From NCBI GenBank assembly GCA_964613055.1, contig CAZTGD010000011.1, forward strand, positions 1 through 56,426: DNA of 56,426 nt, read 5' to 3'. Position 1 is the stretch's first letter. The number at the start of each line of letters is the position of its first letter. Both the position numbers and the translations under genes were made by a program. Under the pieces are notes generated by a model. The model was given only the letters and a program-made list of their open reading frames with translations, did not search any database and had not been told where the DNA came from. Positions 18,901-25,518 of the stretch are shown in pieces. This DNA comes from JAXGMQ01 sp964613055. Its GTDB lineage: Bacteria; Caldisericota; Caldisericia; JAAYUI01.

Positions 18901-19080
18901 AATATAGATGGTGTAGAAGTAAAACTCGAGCCACCTGCAACAATTGTAAATGGTAGAACTATGATTCCATTAAGGTTTATCTCTGAAGCATTTCATGCAG
19001 AGGTGCAATGGGACGAAGTAAAGCGTACTGTAGAGATATTTTATCCTGAGAACTACCGACCTCAAGGGTGGACCCCTTGA
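15970..19080 (+). CDS. Large secreted multidomain protein with CBM9/DOMON-like, FnIII and stalk domains
   Basis: 1036 residues. The ATG at 15970 has GGAGG 6 bases upstream; an upstream in-frame GTG at 15928 is rejected because it would hide the signal peptide (MNRVIGVVISVLIVLGTLN). Residues 30-600 hold about three beta-sandwich units sharing the D-x-D-x-(N/T)-T-G pattern (DTDLDENTGMP, NSDLDVTTGLP), resembling CBM9/DOMON-type domains. Next come a fibronectin type III domain (about 615-700), an Ig/BACON-like domain (about 705-800), a second FnIII domain (about 805-895) and two copper-amine-oxidase-N-like units ('TIIDDRTMVPFRFIGE', 'TIVNGRTMIPLRFISE'). A surface or matrix protein, perhaps carbohydrate-binding; the ligand is unknown. 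Single gene. Confidence 0.82.
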   Translation: MNRVIGVVISVLIVLGTLNIQFETVDAFDATEKYCIFVSQVDNRANFRFKTDKTGSSEVFLSDTGEEKLIWDSPVDTDKPVDIDKVYISHDSYEIHVRISLHSKVEDRFDPYISIGIDTDLDENTGMPKLNTNSYNMGGEDFFARFSTGYGYQKFILDAWDSQRGDTIETGGLGEGVYKDDQISFSIPRRAIGNPVKLDLKVVGRVYQATNPDLSPDHLTYSLTSTEHAEGVTAIIKNGECVITTDPINQSGLYQYHIKTDERIYAVSHYVICDSIDDEEWVELYQSNPSMYKRLNIASVGYKISDDRIWFNFRFWDGLKHMGEYDYKIWVMCDTGPGGGFDCDRYCDGSNNYIMEVSTESGRTTSKLYSVSKGMGYNQPHLTDIEIDDSKGIVSFSCKLSRLGNPNEMDVRIACGGWKAPESYWDSTDKLMIQTSIEPDELVFEKIIDDGEDECTYDIRKVECVHNDNALFFRIGLKEKLDEQNSRGIVRIMINSDLDVTTGLPPSSVNAGGEDKMIEIEIDPYGIVGQVFDLSDSNNPKLISTLDVSYENSLLEVSVDLVHLQSTKGIIFFVVSRYSNRPGLDDVTEWNLMYSLTDSPIEEPCYVVAPYLVHIEDDGQVELQWKPINEEIKGYNIYRAIAGKDFERINDDIIGSEQTDFIDDGLTNGLAYRYYIRTVCPNGTEGLKSNTVSAKPKAIVTTPIIHISPSIVDMGEILNPLGQYRSVQIKNDGPVNFDGIIIPQTDWLSVNPTNISLKAGESIDVKISITKNLVAGNYTGTLMLKGSGVNRSVTITTNVLKSAPYTDFVNNLQADAGIGTILLSWNPPTYNHEELIEYKITRTESYMGSEVGLPEIIAVEQDETEFLDGGIDSESTFTYSVVPVYQSGEGIPRIVSASPNPQPVYILMSIGKNAATVDNKSVTIDVPPTIIDDRTMVPFRFIGEAINASIDYDADSRTAIFQRGRRIVEILIGGATANIDGVEVKLEPPATIVNGRTMIPLRFISEAFHAEVQWDEVKRTVEIFYPENYRPQGWTP

Positions 19081-19108
19081 TATAATTCATTTGATGCACT
19101 TGACTTAC

Positions 19109-19136
19109 TTGACAGTCTTTCACATATGAATAAGAT
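19109..19136 (+). promoter_or_regulatory. tRNA-Phe promoter
   Basis: Perfect TTGACA (19109-19114), 16-base spacer, TAAGAT (19131-19136), about 11 bases before the mature tRNA 5' end. Confidence 0.8.
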
Positions 19137-19147
19137 TCTCTGGAAGT

Positions 19148-19223
19148 GCCAAGGTAGCTCAGCTGGTAGAGCAGTGGACTGAAAATCCTCGTGTCGGCGG
19201 TTCAAGTCCGTCCCTTGGCACCA
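19148..19223 (+). tRNA. tRNA-Phe (GAA)
   Basis: 76 bases. The acceptor stem GCCAAGG/CCTTGGC pairs fully, with discriminator A and an encoded CCA. The anticodon loop CTGAAAA gives GAA. The T arm has GGCGG-TTCAAGT-CCGTC. The anticodon stem has one U-U mismatch. It has its own promoter. Confidence 0.95.
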
Positions 19224-19363
19224 TTTCTTTCTCTTTTCAACCGATCACCCTAGCATGATGAATGAATACAAATAAACAGGGAAAGCCGGAAAAGACCAAA
19301 TACCCAACAAATTCATACCTAAAAAAGTTTTTATTTGATTTTTGAACTCTTCCTTCTTATTTC

Positions 19364-19741
19364 TTATTTAACGACCTGTGCTATGTAATATAAGGCTTCT
19401 ACTGCACTACCTGAAAACCTTGACTTCTGAAGGTACTCGATGAGTTTCTCCTTTGTGATGACCTCCTGAGTTGAAGCTTCCTTAGTATTCTTTTTTGGTC
19501 TTCCGGGTCTTCTTCTGCTTGATGGATAGTGGGTTTTATCCCTATAGCTGAATAGCTCTGATAATGGTATGTCGAGTGCCTCTGACAACGCTTGCAGAGT
19601 AAGATCCTTTGGTCTTGCTTTATCTTTGATTACCTTCCAGATTGTTGGTGTCGCCATTTTACACTTCTGCGCAAGTTGGGCGAATGTTATTTTCTTTCCT
19701 AGTCTTTTCGAGTTTAGAAACTCTCCGAGTGTATTACCCAT
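19364..19741 (-). CDS. XRE-family transcriptional regulator with AT-hook-like linker
   Basis: 125 residues from the ATG at 19741, with AAGGAG 10 bases upstream; the frame continues upstream to 19828 without a ribosome site. An N-terminal helix-turn-helix of the XRE/Cro type spans residues 8-65 (FAQLAQKCKMATPTIWKVIK, then LQALSEALDIPLSELF). A basic linker follows, with an AT-hook-like core R-R-R-P-G-R-P-K-K. The C-terminal helix pair (KEKLIEYLQKS..GSAVEALYYIAQ) probably dimerises. It should bind DNA; targets are unknown. It lies between two tRNA genes. Confidence 0.78.
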   Translation of the reverse strand: MGNTLGEFLNSKRLGKKITFAQLAQKCKMATPTIWKVIKDKARPKDLTLQALSEALDIPLSELFSYRDKTHYPSSRRRPGRPKKNTKEASTQEVITKEKLIEYLQKSRFSGSAVEALYYIAQVVK

Positions 19742-19893
19742 GTGTGTCACTCTCCTTATTCGTTTGAGGCTATTATATAACAAAGATTCCAAAACGCAAC
19801 CCTTCATTTTGTAACAATTTGAATACATAACAGGCGTTATTTAAAATATTAAGAAAATAACAAAGAATACTTAAGGAATGCAAGAAAAGCTTT

Positions 19894-19969
19894 TGGTGGC
19901 GGGGGTGGGATTTGAACCCACGACGCCACGGGTATGAGCCGTGTGCTCTAACCACTGAGCTACCCCGCC
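19894..19969 (-). tRNA. tRNA-Met (CAT), elongator type
   Basis: 76 bases on the minus strand. The acceptor stem GGCGGGG/CCCCGCC pairs fully, with discriminator A and an encoded CCA. The anticodon loop CTCATAC gives CAT. A paired first base and no G-G-G/C-C-C anticodon stem argue against an initiator. tRNA-Ile2 (lysidine-modified) is not excluded. Confidence 0.92.
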
Positions 19970-19974
19970 ACATC

Positions 19975-20003
19975 AGGATACAAAATTTACTCCTGCAATC
20001 CAA
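19975..20003 (-). promoter_or_regulatory. tRNA-Met promoter
   Basis: On the minus strand TTGGAT (19998-20003), 17-base spacer, TATCCT (19975-19980), 5 bases before the tRNA 5' end. Confidence 0.55.
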
Positions 20004-20018
20004 ACAAATCAAGGAACT

Positions 20019-20435
20019 TCATCTAAACAAAGACAATATCATATCCCATGCTCTAGCAAAAGGACTCTTGGTTCTGTAATTGATGGAGAGTGGTTGGGTT
20101 GTCCCATCAAATATCAGGTAGTCCTGACCACCCTGTGAATCTCTGCATGTATACAATGTTTCACCTGGATATATCATTCTTAGTTTCTCTCTGGCAATCA
20201 ATTCGATTCCGGGTCCTGTCGAATACTGGACTACATCACTCTCTAATTTATCAAGTTCTCTTTGCAAGACTGATATCCTGCTATCAAGCTGTTTGGATTT
20301 GAGCTTCAGGTTAGCCAATCTGTAATCAACCTTTGCAAGGGGTTTGACCAAAAAATAAAATGCAACGAGGACGATAGCTATCAATAATGCTCTTGCTATC
20401 ACCCTTCTGGTGGAAATTTTCTTCCTTGATTTCAC
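20019..20435 (-). CDS. FtsB/DivIC-like septum formation protein
   Basis: 138 residues, GTG start. A basic cytoplasmic N-terminus (MKSRKKISTRR) is followed by one transmembrane helix (ARALLIAIVLVAFYFLV) and an extracytoplasmic coiled coil (LKLKSKQLDSRISVLQRELD). The family's C-terminal segment is present: 'GIELIAREKLRMIYPGETLY' matches the conserved E-x-x-A-R-E-x-x-x-x-x-x-P-G-E of DivIC/FtsB. These proteins bridge division-complex components at the septum. The start appears leaderless: the -10 box ends 6 bases before the GTG. Divergent from cobO, with back-to-back promoters. Confidence 0.85.
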   Translation of the reverse strand: MKSRKKISTRRVIARALLIAIVLVAFYFLVKPLAKVDYRLANLKLKSKQLDSRISVLQRELDKLESDVVQYSTGPGIELIAREKLRMIYPGETLYTCRDSQGGQDYLIFDGTTQPLSINYRTKSPFARAWDMILSLFR

Positions 20436-20441
20436 ATTATG

Positions 20442-20469
20442 ATAGTATTCTTGCTTTTATGTTAATCAA
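20442..20469 (-). promoter_or_regulatory. Leaderless-type promoter, divergent pair (left)
   Basis: On the minus strand TTGATT (20464-20469), 16-base spacer, TACTAT (20442-20447), then CATAAT and the GTG at 20435. Its -35 box is only 5 bases from that of the cobO promoter. Confidence 0.65.
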
Positions 20470-20474
20470 GTCAG

Positions 20475-20503
20475 TTGACAGCGAGGTCTGTTATCTTAAT
20501 AAT
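20475..20503 (+). promoter_or_regulatory. Leaderless-type promoter of cobO, divergent pair (right)
   Basis: Perfect TTGACA (20475-20480), 17-base spacer, AATAAT (20498-20503, within TAATAAT), then 7 bases to the ATG at 20511. No Shine-Dalgarno sequence. Confidence 0.65.
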
Positions 20504-20510
20504 ACATGCA

Positions 20511-21032
20511 ATGAGCTCTGGAAAAATTCACGTCTACACCGGAAACGGGAAAGGCAAAACCACCGCTGGTCTTGGATTGGTCATAAGAGCTTCTGGTCAT
20601 GGAATGAGTGTGAAATTCATACAATTTATGAAAGGCTCTACTAAATACGGGGAACTCAATTCACTGGCAAAGCTGTGTATTGAGGTGGTTCAATACGGTA
20701 CACTTGACTTTGTGGACATAAACAACCCAAAACAGATAGACATTTCAGAAGCTAGGAAAGCACTCGCTGATGTGAAGCTTTCTGCCAGTAGTGGTAAGTA
20801 TGACATCGTTGTCGCAGATGAAATAAATGTAGCAATGGGATTTGGTCTCATAACCATAAGGGATGTGCTTGATATGATAGAGTCTAAAAACGACAAGACA
20901 GAACTCATAATGACAGGACGCATGGCGCCACCTGAGGTAGTTAATAAAGCTGATCTGGTTACTGAGATGAGAGAGATAAAACACTACTACAGAGAAGAGG
21001 AGCTTGATGGACGAATGGGCATTGAATACTGA
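20511..21032 (+). CDS. cobO: Cob(I)yrinic acid a,c-diamide adenosyltransferase
   Basis: 173 residues, the usual size of CobA/CobO/BtuR enzymes. The N-terminal P-loop is 'GNGKGKTTAGLG' (residues 9-20). The family segments 'FIQFMKG' and 'VVADEINVAMGFGLI' are present. It transfers the adenosyl group of ATP to cob(I)alamin precursors, forming the adenosylcobalamin needed by methylmalonyl-CoA mutase, whose B12-binding subunit is encoded two genes downstream. The ATG at 20511 fits the leaderless promoter; the TTG at 20475 is the -35 box itself and is rejected. It overlaps meaB by 26 bases. Confidence 0.93.
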   Translation: MSSGKIHVYTGNGKGKTTAGLGLVIRASGHGMSVKFIQFMKGSTKYGELNSLAKLCIEVVQYGTLDFVDINNPKQIDISEARKALADVKLSASSGKYDIVVADEINVAMGFGLITIRDVLDMIESKNDKTELIMTGRMAPPEVVNKADLVTEMREIKHYYREEELDGRMGIEY

Positions 21033-21951
21033 AACAGTCGAGAAGGCTTATTCGGGTAATCAACAATCACAAGCGTCTGTTATATCGCACCTTGAACACG
21101 GTAACGATCCAGACATCGTTTTTGGCAACCGTTACAAAGAGATAGGTAACTCACAGAGAATCGGCATCACAGGACCACCAGGAGCAGGTAAGAGTACTAT
21201 TGTATCAGGACTTATCGGTCACATTCGCAGAGAAGGTCACAATTGCGCTGTTATAGCGTGCGATCCAAGCTCACCATATAGTCAAGGTGCCTTACTTGGA
21301 GACAGAACAAGAATGTCTGAACACTTCACAGACCCTGATGTTTTCATAAGATCGATGGCGTCTCGAGGGCATATGGGAGGGCTTGCACCAACAACATCAA
21401 TAGTTGCTGATTTTCTCGATCTATGTGGTTACAAGTACATATTCATTGAGACTGTGGGTGTTGGTCAAACTGAGGTTGATGTTGTGTTAAAAACAGATAC
21501 GATAGTTGTAGTGCTAACACCCGAATCAGGTGACTCAATACAGATGATGAAGGCTGGGCTTCTTGAAGGCGCTGACATCTTCTGTATAAATAAATTTGAC
21601 AGGTCTGGTGGAGATTCCCTTATATCTGACCTAGAGTTTGGATTATCTCTTTCAAAAAAAGACTGGCGCCCACCGATCGTTCCAACCATCGCTATGAGAA
21701 ACAAAGGTGTGTCAGAACTTTTCTCACATATAGACGAGCATGGAACATATGCCAGGGCAAACGGAAAACATGATGAGAAGAAGCAGGAGCGATTCAGCTC
21801 TGAGGTTGATTTCTGGTTACATAATAGAATTGACAACAGATTGTGGCAGTCAGATAGAACTGGTATTATTCAACGAGCTATGATCGATGGTGTTACTCCA
21901 TGGCATCTGGCAGAGCAGATATGGAGTGAGAGGATGGAAGAAAATGATTAA
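21007..21951 (+). CDS. meaB: Methylmalonyl-CoA mutase-associated GTPase MeaB
   Basis: 314 residues. The Walker A site is 'GITGPPGAGKST' (near residue 57). The MeaB/ArgK signatures 'DPSSPYSQGALLGDR' and 'SMASRGHMGGLA' follow, then the G3-like 'ETVGVGQTEVDV' and the G4 'NKFD'. MeaB guards adenosylcobalamin loading and protects methylmalonyl-CoA mutase from inactivation. The ATG at 21007 has GAGGAG upstream; a TTG one codon earlier is possible. It overlaps both neighbours, so it is translationally coupled within the B12 operon. Confidence 0.95.
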   Translation: MDEWALNTETVEKAYSGNQQSQASVISHLEHGNDPDIVFGNRYKEIGNSQRIGITGPPGAGKSTIVSGLIGHIRREGHNCAVIACDPSSPYSQGALLGDRTRMSEHFTDPDVFIRSMASRGHMGGLAPTTSIVADFLDLCGYKYIFIETVGVGQTEVDVVLKTDTIVVVLTPESGDSIQMMKAGLLEGADIFCINKFDRSGGDSLISDLEFGLSLSKKDWRPPIVPTIAMRNKGVSELFSHIDEHGTYARANGKHDEKKQERFSSEVDFWLHNRIDNRLWQSDRTGIIQRAMIDGVTPWHLAEQIWSERMEEND

Positions 21952-22342
21952 GATTCTCATGGCAAAACCTGGCCTTGATGGACATGATAGGGGTGCAAAG
22001 GTCGTATCTCAGGCGTTGAGAGATGCTGGCATGGAGGTCATATACACAGGTCTTCATCAGACAGCGGATATGATCGTATCTGCAGCACTTCAGGAGGATG
22101 TTGACGTTATTGGTCTGTCAATTCTGAGTGGAGCTCATCTCACACTTGTGCCAAAGATAATGCAAAAACTTAAGGAAGCAGGTCTTAGTAAAAGATCTGT
22201 ATTCGTAGGTGGTATTATTCCACCAGCGGATGCTAAAAAACTCAAGGATGCTGGCGTCAGAGAGGTTTTTGGGCCAGGTACACCAACGAGTAAAATCATT
22301 GATTTTGTACGTAACAACGCAAAGACAAAGATACAAAACTAG
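21944..22342 (+). CDS. Methylmalonyl-CoA mutase B12-binding (small) subunit
   Basis: 132 residues forming a stand-alone cobalamin-binding Rossmann domain: 'KPGLDGHDRGAKVV' contains the D-x-H-x-x-G motif whose His replaces the dimethylbenzimidazole ligand. 'LSILSGAHL' and 'VGGIIPPAD' supply the other conserved loops. It matches the separate small subunit of two-subunit mutases, which pairs with a catalytic TIM-barrel subunit to interconvert (R)-methylmalonyl-CoA and succinyl-CoA. That large subunit is not in this window. The ATG overlaps the meaB stop. A B12-dependent mutase acting on another acyl-CoA cannot be excluded. Confidence 0.92.
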   Translation: MIKILMAKPGLDGHDRGAKVVSQALRDAGMEVIYTGLHQTADMIVSAALQEDVDVIGLSILSGAHLTLVPKIMQKLKEAGLSKRSVFVGGIIPPADAKKLKDAGVREVFGPGTPTSKIIDFVRNNAKTKIQN

Positions 22343-22352
22343 GAGTTATTAA

Positions 22353-23849
22353 ATGAATATATTCACAGACTCACTGGAAGTGGGCAGACTTATCGATGGG
22401 TTGTCATCCGATGAACTCAGAGAGATTGCAAGACAACATGAACAAACGAGTCAATACGGCTCTCCTTCTTACGTTTCTCGCATAAGAAGCAGGTCAGCTG
22501 CATTCACTGAGATCGTAGGTGATGGAGGTAATCCAATCACAGACGAACAGAGGAAACTCATAAAAGAGGTTAGGGATTACCTAAAAGATAAAGAGGTCAT
22601 CAAGACGGAGATGACAATCTGTCAGCATCCTGATTATCAGATTCCATGTGAACTCTATACAACAGAACCATTTGCTAGATTACCTTACATGTGGACTCGA
22701 TTGCTATTCACTAAAAACAAAGATGCTGACAAGATAAAACACCTTATAAGCATCTTTATCCCGGAGTGGCCAGAGAGAAAGGTACTTGTTGATGCAGAGG
22801 ATGGGGTGACTATAGCACTCGGTACAGACTACTTTGGTGAAGTCAAGAAGTCATTCCTGAGGATGGCCATATACAAAGCCAAGCAGGAAGGTAACCTTGG
22901 GCTTCACGCTGGTTCTAAGTTAATTCGAGTAAAGGATAAGTCTGGAAAACTATTGGAGAAGGGTGTCATTCTGTTTGGTCTGTCGGGTACTGGAAAAACA
23001 ACTCTTACTTGTCATCATCACTTCCTGGATGGAGAAGAGGGTGTTGCCATCCGTCAGGATGACATGCTGATCATCACACCTGATACCAAGTGTTTCGGCA
23101 CTGAACACGGCTACTACATTAAAACTGAGGGGTTAGAGGGTGTCCATCAACCAGTTCTCTTCAAGGCTGCAACATCTGATTCAGCAGTTTTTGAGAATAT
23201 CTATGTGAGCGTGAATGGTAAGGTGGATTTCCTTAACTATTCATATACAACAAACGGTCGCTGTATTGTACAGAGGAAGGACGTAAAATACACAGATGAT
23301 TCGATCGATCTTCCCCACGCTGATATAATGGTACTCATCACTCGAAGGGACGATATTATTCCACCAGTTGCCAGACTTTCTCCCGCACAAGCGGCCGCTT
23401 TCTTCATGCTTGGAGAATCAATTGAAACTTCTGCCGGAGATCCAACCAAAGCCGGTCAATCAAAACGATGTGTTGGCACAAACCCATTCATTGTCGGGCC
23501 AGAGCATGAGGAAGGCAACTACATCATGAATCTGCTGAAGAAAAACCCCAATATGGAGTGTCTTCTTCTAAACACGGGTAAGGTAGGTCATCAGGAGAAG
23601 ATTAGCATAAGGGATTCAGTGGGTATCTTAAAAGCAGTTGCCAGCGGTAGGGTCTCCTGGAAAAAAGATAACTACTGGGGTTACGAAGTTCTGGATGAAT
23701 GCGAGGGCATTGACACAGAAAGACTCGATCCCACCAAGTACTACACAGAAACTGAGTGGACAGAAAAAAACGACAAACTCAGAGATGAGAGAAGGAAATG
23801 GATTTCACAGTTTCCTGGACTGAACAAGGACATTATATCAGCCATATAG
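22353..23849 (+). CDS. pckA: Phosphoenolpyruvate carboxykinase (ATP type)
   Basis: 498 residues, slightly short of the usual 520-540. The kinase-1a P-loop is 'GLSGTGKTTLTCHHH' (near residue 208). The conserved metal/substrate segment 'ALGTDYFGEVKKSFLRMA' precedes it, and 'RQDDMLII' and 'CIVQRKDVKY' follow. It interconverts oxaloacetate and PEP with ATP. Downstream of propionate-type genes it could take succinate-derived C4 acids to PEP. AGGAG lies 6 bases before the ATG, which follows the mutase subunit by 10 bases, so it belongs to the same operon. Confidence 0.92.
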   Translation: MNIFTDSLEVGRLIDGLSSDELREIARQHEQTSQYGSPSYVSRIRSRSAAFTEIVGDGGNPITDEQRKLIKEVRDYLKDKEVIKTEMTICQHPDYQIPCELYTTEPFARLPYMWTRLLFTKNKDADKIKHLISIFIPEWPERKVLVDAEDGVTIALGTDYFGEVKKSFLRMAIYKAKQEGNLGLHAGSKLIRVKDKSGKLLEKGVILFGLSGTGKTTLTCHHHFLDGEEGVAIRQDDMLIITPDTKCFGTEHGYYIKTEGLEGVHQPVLFKAATSDSAVFENIYVSVNGKVDFLNYSYTTNGRCIVQRKDVKYTDDSIDLPHADIMVLITRRDDIIPPVARLSPAQAAAFFMLGESIETSAGDPTKAGQSKRCVGTNPFIVGPEHEEGNYIMNLLKKNPNMECLLLNTGKVGHQEKISIRDSVGILKAVASGRVSWKKDNYWGYEVLDECEGIDTERLDPTKYYTETEWTEKNDKLRDERRKWISQFPGLNKDIISAI

Positions 23850-24072
23850 TAACAAACAGATAAATAAGCACATATACACTGTCTATTAATATGACAGCAC
23901 TTGGAGTAACATGAATAGAAGAATCACTTTATAGCTTATTTGAATAGTTATATTATTGTGATTGTTGTGTAACTAACATTATTTGATAACATTCGCTATT
24001 TGATATGACTCTAGATGAACATAATTAACATGAATTCTTAAGTATCTTAATATGATTTAGTCAGTTACTCAG

Positions 24073-24084
24073 TATGATTGTAGT
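24073..24084 (+). promoter_or_regulatory. Leaderless-type -10 box
   Basis: TATGAT (24073-24078) followed by TGTAGT and the GTG at 24085. No convincing -35 box lies at 16-18 bases, so confidence is lower than for the other cases. The 235-base gap upstream is AT-rich, with a duplicated ATTTGATA. Confidence 0.45.
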
Positions 24085-24690
24085 GTGAATATTAGTGGTA
24101 CAGTCAACGAAAATGATCTCATAGAGGTTCTGAGATTCCTTGAGTCAATGAAGGTTACTGGCTCCCTTACCATCAAAGGTAACTGTGAAATATCAGTTGT
24201 TTTCAACGATGGGATCATTCAAGGTGCTTTAACTGCTGACAAGCACTCAAGTATCATCGAACAAATAGCTTCAATCAAGCAAGGTCAATACATGTTCTCT
24301 CCGAACACTGAAAAGAATGGTTTCTTTTATCATGAAATTTCTACACCACCTGATCAATTCTATCATGAGCTATCAAGACACATCATCAACGGAAGAGTGG
24401 ACAAGAATCTATACCAAAGTGATATGGTTTTTGAACTTGCCCCCACAACTAAAGTAACAAAAATAAGTTTCAGTCCAGATGAGTGGAGAGTCATTGCCAT
24501 GTTATCTGGAAAAGCGAGTATAGCAGAAATTCAAGAAAAAGTGATGCTTGATAATCAAATTGTTCGTTCAATCATGTATTCCCTCGAACAGGCTGGTTTG
24601 ATAAAACGTATCAGGCACAAAAAGCAGGAACCACTTGGTTCACGTTTTATGGCAAAGATCCGTAATTTTCTGGGGATTAGGAATTCATGA
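24085..24690 (+). CDS. DUF4388/PATAN-like domain protein with winged helix
   Basis: 201 residues, GTG start. The first 120 or so residues resemble the DUF4388/PATAN domain (N-term 'LIEVLRFLESMKVTGSLTI', then 'VVFNDGIIQGAL' and 'GQYMFSPN'), common in two-component and gliding-type signalling proteins. The C-terminal 80 residues form a winged-helix-like domain ('EWRVIAMLSGKASIAEIQEK' and 'VRSIMYSLEQAGLIKRI'). The stop overlaps the start of the small GTPase gene, so the two are coupled. This is a known pairing: such proteins often neighbour MglA-like GTPases and Roadblock proteins. A role as effector or regulator of the GTPase is inference. Confidence 0.75.
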   Translation: MNISGTVNENDLIEVLRFLESMKVTGSLTIKGNCEISVVFNDGIIQGALTADKHSSIIEQIASIKQGQYMFSPNTEKNGFFYHEISTPPDQFYHELSRHIINGRVDKNLYQSDMVFELAPTTKVTKISFSPDEWRVIAMLSGKASIAEIQEKVMLDNQIVRSIMYSLEQAGLIKRIRHKKQEPLGSRFMAKIRNFLGIRNS

Positions 24691-25220
24691 AGAGATACAA
24701 GATACTTATAACAGGACCTTACGGAGCTGGGAAAACAACTTTTATAAAAAACTTGACAAACATACCATTTGTCTCTACCGAAGAAAAGGTAACAACTGAA
24801 GACAAATTGCTTCCTGATAAGAGATTCACAACCGTTGGCTTGGATTACGGCAGGATTATTATCTCAGAAGACCTTTATGTGTATCTCTTTGGTACACCAG
24901 GACAGGAACGATTTGATTTCATGTGGGAAGATTTACTTAAGGGTTCTCTTGCAGTGATCATCATGGTTGATAGAACAAACTTCTCATCAATCGTTAGTGC
25001 AACTAACTTCATTAAATTCTACACTAGTCGAACCAACATTCCTATCATCATTGGGGCAAACAAGTCGGATTGCAAGGAGACACTAGACATTCAGGTAATT
25101 AAGTCTTTCTATAACAAGATAATCGATTGCCCTGTCCTAGAGTGTTCAGCTAAAAACAAAGATTCTTCTTCCAACCTTCTGAAGGAGACCATGTTTACTG
25201 TGGTTGCAAACGAAGTTTAG
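24687..25220 (+). CDS. Small Ras-like GTPase (MglA/Arf-related)
   Basis: 177 residues. The G1 P-loop is 'GPYGAGKTTF' (residues 10-19). A switch I Thr lies in 'KRFTTVGLDYGRI', G3 is 'GTPGQERF', G4 is 'NKSD' and G5 is 'ECSAKN'. The gene is coupled to the DUF4388-like gene upstream. Prokaryotic small GTPases of this group act as polarity or signalling switches and are controlled by Roadblock/LC7 proteins acting as GAPs. A Roadblock protein is encoded 1.5 kb away in the convergent operon (26694-27065). The gene faces that operon tail to tail. Confidence 0.92.
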   Translation: MKRYKILITGPYGAGKTTFIKNLTNIPFVSTEEKVTTEDKLLPDKRFTTVGLDYGRIIISEDLYVYLFGTPGQERFDFMWEDLLKGSLAVIIMVDRTNFSSIVSATNFIKFYTSRTNIPIIIGANKSDCKETLDIQVIKSFYNKIIDCPVLECSAKNKDSSSNLLKETMFTVVANEV

Positions 25221-25251
25221 AAACTTATATTTTCCATAACAGAAATACTAA

Positions 25252-25518
25252 TCAGATGTTTCTATGCCAAGATTCAAGTATTAGCTTCAACTCATCCCTG
25301 CCAGTAGAAGTTGGCATGTCTGATGAGATAATCCTACCTTCTCGATAAACAGTTAGAGTGATGTTCCTTTTTGTAAATCTTCTGGCTTCATCGCCTCCAC
25401 CTCTGGGTGTCCAACCTTCTGGAGTATAGTTTAGATCTAGTTCGTCCGCGTCAAAGTCGATGGCTTCAAAGTCAGCTGTATCTCCATACGAACATAACTC
25501 TATCACTCGAATCCTCAT
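25252..25518 (-). CDS. Small conserved-looking protein of unknown function
   Basis: 88 residues. Composition: an acidic segment (FEAIDFDADELDLNY), a Gly-rich turn (PRGGGDEARRF), then beta strands 'ITLTVYREGRII' and a C-terminal helix 'GRDELKLILESW'. No known motif. It starts inside the stop codon of the cysteine desulfurase gene (ATGA overlap), so it is translationally coupled to that enzyme and may be a partner, for instance a sulfur acceptor or regulator. It contains a single Cys, near the N-terminus (ELCSYG). Confidence 0.6.
   Translation of the reverse strand: MRIRVIELCSYGDTADFEAIDFDADELDLNYTPEGWTPRGGGDEARRFTKRNITLTVYREGRIISSDMPTSTGRDELKLILESWHRNI

Noticed and set aside
19773..20012. Open frame spanning the tRNA-Met gene
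   Set aside because: It reads through the tRNA and has no independent support.
23850..24084. Possible hairpin CTGTC/GACAG after pckA
   Set aside because: Only five base pairs with a long loop and no U tract.
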